64,000 bases of DNA, taken from the NCBI RefSeq assembly GCF_012720115.1, contig NZ_VNWN01000002.1:186001-250000 (forward strand). Direction: 5' to 3'. Source of the DNA: Sneathiella chinensis (lineage in GTDB: Bacteria; Pseudomonadota; Alphaproteobacteria; Sneathiellales; Sneathiellaceae). The notes under the pieces were generated by a model. That model had not been told where the DNA came from. It saw only the letters and a program-made list of their open reading frames with translations, and made no database searches. A program made the position numbers and the translations under genes. Every line of letters begins with the position of its first letter. The stretch's first letter is position 1. Positions 61,397 through 64,000 of this stretch are shown one piece after another.

Positions 61397-62755
61397 CTAT
61401 GAGGCCAGCGCCTGTTCCGCCGCTTTTGACAGCCGCAGCAGCTTGCCTTCCTGAAAGGGCGGGGCCATCAGCATCATGCCGATGGGAAAGCCGCCGACAA
61501 ACCCGGCGGGCAGGCTGGTGGCGCACAGTCCCAGAAGATTGGCAAGCCGGGTCAGGCTGATGGACATCAGGGCGGCCTTCAAGTAAAGCTCCTCGTCCTC
61601 ATAGAGCGGGGCAAGGGCGGGTGGGGCCTCGGGCACGGTGGCGCCGACCACAAGATCAAACCCGGCCGTTTCCTGAAGATACCGACGGGTGAAGTCTTTC
61701 AGGGACATATAAAGCCCAACAATGCCAGGGGCGCTAAACTCATCGGCGGCAAAGAACCGCCGGGCAATGGGGCCGAACATGCCGTCCGGGTTCTGGCGGG
61801 CCATGGCCGCCCACAGGACATTCCCCTCGATATTGGCGGGGGTGCCTTGCTCGGCGCAGCGATCCAGAACCTCCTGAAAGACGGGAACCGGTCCCTCGAC
61901 AATCGTTGCCCCGGCGCGGGACAGTTTTTCAAGCCCCCGATCGATCCCGGCCTGAATGTCCGGGTCGACCAGATCGTTGAACACGGTGGTGGCCCGCAGG
62001 ATACGGGTGCCGTTCAGGGTTGCGCCGCGAAGATCGGCAGGGGCGGTCCCGGCCAGTATGGCGGTGATCATGTTGGCATCGGCCACATCCCGGGTCAGGG
62101 GGCCGACCGTATCCTGTGACGGAGACAGGGGAACGGTTCCCTCCAGCGAAATCAGGCCATGGGTTGTCTTCAGGCCTGTCAGGCCGCACCATGCGGACGG
62201 GATGCGGACCGATCCTGCCGTATCCGACCCGATGCCTGCCGCCGCAAGGCCATGGACCACGGACAGCGCCGCCCCGGAAGAAGACCCACCCGGAACCCGC
62301 TTCACGGTCTTGTCAAACGGGTTGGCGCCGGTGCCGGTCCAGGCATTGTTACCAAGGCCGGAAAAGGCCACATCGGGCATGTTCGTTTTGCCAAGGCAGA
62401 CCAGTCCGGCGCGGGTCGCCCGTTTCAGGCATTCGGCGTCATCCTCGGGGATGCGGCCTTCCAGTATTTTGGCGCCCGCCTCGGTGGCGATGCCTTTTGT
62501 ATCAAACAGGTCCTTCCACGAGATGGGAACCCCGTCCAGCGGGCTGCGGCGGGTGCCGTTTCTGGCACGTAGGGCCGCGGCCTGTGCCTCTCCCAAGGCG
62601 CGTTCACCGGTGGTACGGACATAGATTTCACCGTCCGGGTCATGGTCGGCGATGCGCTCCAGAAAGGCGGTTGTCAGCTCGACAGGGTCGATCTCCCCCC
62701 GCTCGATTTGGCTGCCAAGGTCAAGGGCGGTCATTTCATGCCAGATATTTGTCAT
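61397..62755 (-). CDS. Amidase signature family enzyme
   Basis: A 452-residue amidase. The Ser-cis-Ser-Lys triad is present: Lys81 in GVPISWKDLFDTKG, a cis-Ser in PGGSSSGAAL (158-160), and nucleophile Ser182 in GSDTAGSVRIPSAW. Family members hydrolyse amides to acids and ammonia, among them products of nitrile hydratase, but the nitrile hydratase operon lies about 33 kb away, so linkage is unproven. GatA is excluded by the lack of GatB/C and by sequence form. It reads towards glnK, separated by a terminator, and is divergent from ubiH by 59 bp. Confidence 0.88.
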   Translation of the reverse strand: MTNIWHEMTALDLGSQIERGEIDPVELTTAFLERIADHDPDGEIYVRTTGERALGEAQAAALRARNGTRRSPLDGVPISWKDLFDTKGIATEAGAKILEGRIPEDDAECLKRATRAGLVCLGKTNMPDVAFSGLGNNAWTGTGANPFDKTVKRVPGGSSSGAALSVVHGLAAAGIGSDTAGSVRIPSAWCGLTGLKTTHGLISLEGTVPLSPSQDTVGPLTRDVADANMITAILAGTAPADLRGATLNGTRILRATTVFNDLVDPDIQAGIDRGLEKLSRAGATIVEGPVPVFQEVLDRCAEQGTPANIEGNVLWAAMARQNPDGMFGPIARRFFAADEFSAPGIVGLYMSLKDFTRRYLQETAGFDLVVGATVPEAPPALAPLYEDEELYLKAALMSISLTRLANLLGLCATSLPAGFVGGFPIGMMLMAPPFQEGKLLRLSKAAEQALAS

Positions 62756-62814
62756 TGGATAATGCTCGCTTTATTCTTATAAGGTGACAACAGGATCAGA
62801 ATAATGGAACCGGC

Positions 62815-64000
62815 ATGGTTGACCAGAACAAAAGCAAACTCATGAATGCGGATATTCTCGTTGTCGGCGGTGGCCTGAACGGATTGCCCCTTGCCATTGC
62901 CGTCGCATCGGCGGGCCTGAAGGTGGTGGTGTTGGAGCGGGATACGCCCGAGGCCGTCACCGCGAACACCTTTGACGGCCGGGTCTCGGCGATTGCCCAT
63001 GCGTCCCGGAACCTGCTGAAAAGCATCGGTGTGTGGGACCATGTGGCGGAAAAACAGCCCATGCTGGATATCCGTATCACCGACGGGCCGTCGAAATTCT
63101 TCCTGCATTATGATCATCGCCAACTGGGGGACGAGCCGTTCGGCCATATGGTTGAGAACCGCCATATGCGCGTGGCCCTTCTCAAGCGGGCGGCGGAAAT
63201 CGATACCCTGACCCTGCTGGCCCCGGCGACCTATACCCGCATTGACCGGGATCAGGATGGCGTGACCGCCCTGTTGGAAGATGGCACGGAAATCCTCGCC
63301 CGTCTGGTGGTGGCCGCGGATGGCCGGGGGTCGCGCTTGCGGGAGATGGCCGGGATTGGCAAGGTTGGCTGGTCGTATGATCAGGCCGGGATTGTCTGTA
63401 CCGTTGAACATGAGCGCCCCCATAACGGCGTGGCGCAGGAACGCTTCCTCAATCCGGGGCCGTTTGCCATTCTGCCCATGACGGGCAACCGGTCTTCGCT
63501 TGTCTGGACGGAACAGACGGATATGGCCCGTCACCTGATGGGGCTGGATGATGACAGCTTCCTTGAGGAAATGGCACTGCGTTTCGGGGATTATCTGGGG
63601 GCGTTGAAAATCGTCGGTCCGCGCTGGAGCTATCCGTTGGCGCTGCATCAGGCGGACAGCTATATCGGGGAGCGGCTGGCCCTGATCGGGGATTCCGCCC
63701 ATGGCATGCACCCGATCGCGGGGCAGGGCCTTAATCTGGGGCTGCGCGATGTGGCGGCACTGGCCGAGGTGATTATGGATGCGGCCCGTCTGGGACAGGA
63801 TCCGGGATCACAGACAGCCCTGCTGCGCTATCAGCAGTGGCGGCGCTTTGACAGCGTGGTTCTGCTGACCATTACCGACTTGCTCAACCGGCTGTTCACA
63901 ACCGATATTTCCGTTGTCCGTCTGGCTCGGGATCTGGGGATGGCGGCGGTCAACCGGATGCCAAGCCTGAAGGGGTTCTTCATGGAACATGCCCGCGGCA
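62815..64000 (+). CDS. Ubiquinone biosynthesis FAD monooxygenase (UbiH/COQ6 type), 3' end outside window
   Basis: A flavin monooxygenase that hydroxylates the ubiquinone ring. The ATG at 62815 has GGA seven bases upstream and gives MVDQNKSKLMNADILVVGGG; an in-frame ATG at 62842 is possible. The GxGxxG dinucleotide loop is VVGGGLNGLPLAIA, the DG motif is VVAADGRGSRLREMAG, and the GD motif is LIGDSAHGMHPIAGQGLNLGLRD, all diagnostic of UbiH/UbiF/Coq6. About 395 residues are visible and the frame is open at base 64000, so only the C-terminal end is missing. Which ring position it hydroxylates is not certain from sequence. Confidence 0.88.
   Translation, partial: MVDQNKSKLMNADILVVGGGLNGLPLAIAVASAGLKVVVLERDTPEAVTANTFDGRVSAIAHASRNLLKSIGVWDHVAEKQPMLDIRITDGPSKFFLHYDHRQLGDEPFGHMVENRHMRVALLKRAAEIDTLTLLAPATYTRIDRDQDGVTALLEDGTEILARLVVAADGRGSRLREMAGIGKVGWSYDQAGIVCTVEHERPHNGVAQERFLNPGPFAILPMTGNRSSLVWTEQTDMARHLMGLDDDSFLEEMALRFGDYLGALKIVGPRWSYPLALHQADSYIGERLALIGDSAHGMHPIAGQGLNLGLRDVAALAEVIMDAARLGQDPGSQTALLRYQQWRRFDSVVLLTITDLLNRLFTTDISVVRLARDLGMAAVNRMPSLKGFFMEHARG

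Noticed and set aside
61397-62755. GatA, the Glu-tRNA(Gln) amidotransferase subunit
   Set aside because: The amidase signature is shared, but there is no gatB or gatC neighbour and the sequence around the triad is that of a general amidase.

Overview
The window comes from the chromosome of an alphaproteobacterium, most likely a free-living, ubiquinone-using, aerobic (probably marine) member of the Rhodospirillales/Sneathiellales-like orders. The evidence is gene content and order: leuS-lptE-holA, aroA-cmk-rpsA-sppA-ihfB-lapA-pyrF-trpF-trpB-trpA-accD-folC, kdsD-lptC-lptA-lptB-rpoN-hpf-ptsN, ftsK-lolA, an Hsp20-DUF1150 pair, a DUF3576 lipoprotein and an FYDLN-type acidic protein. The genus is inference. 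Coding density is high and the base composition is fairly GC-rich. No rRNA, insertion sequence, prophage, integrase or CRISPR array is visible.

Layout. 1-3.7 kb (minus): holA (cut by the window edge), lptE, leuS. 3.8-6.8 kb: DUF3576 lipoprotein, a porin with its own terminator, a sulfotransferase. 6.8-16.5 kb: small accessory and metabolic genes: a TenI/ThiE-like protein, YggS, a MATE exporter divergent from its probable TetR repressor over a double palindromic operator, a YkuD protein, an EamA permease, an unknown glycine-zipper protein, ribA, an orphan OmpR-type regulator. 15.2-26.6 kb (minus): the long housekeeping run from aroA to folC. 26.8-32.6 kb: FYDLN protein, tRNA-Ala(GGC), a cobalt-type nitrile hydratase operon followed by an unknown 93-residue protein, a 3-hydroxyacyl-CoA dehydrogenase, and Hsp20-DUF1150 behind a sigma-32-like promoter and a ROSE-like leader. 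32.7-40.8 kb (minus): M23 peptidase, ptsN, hpf, rpoN, lptB, lptA, lptC, kdsD, a RNase D-like exonuclease, tRNA-Leu(CAG). 41-48.4 kb (plus): NDUFA9-like protein, then gltD-gltB after a 419-bp leader. 48.5-53.4 kb: GDT1-type transporter, a small unknown gene, GST, queG, methyltransferase, globin-coupled diguanylate cyclase. 53.4-59.2 kb (minus): xth, an unknown, lolA, ftsK, an aminotransferase. 59.5-64 kb: glnK-amtB behind a sigma-54-like promoter, an amidase, and ubiH (cut by the window edge).

Three themes recur. Envelope building: KdsD makes the Kdo precursor, LptA/B/C/E move LPS, LolA carries lipoproteins, and porin and peptidoglycan-acting proteins are present. Nitrogen: RpoN, PtsN, GlnK, AmtB, GltBD, nitrile hydratase and an amidase all lie within 35 kb, so nitrile to amide to ammonia to glutamate can be drawn from genes in this window, although the nitrile and amidase steps are not in one operon. 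Translation and stress: S1, HPF, Hsp20, LeuS and two tRNAs.

I found no multi-gene system that I can defend as undescribed. The best leads are the ROSE-like thermometer, the double TetR operator, the unknown gene behind nitrile hydratase, the long gltDB leader, and several unrecognised small proteins.
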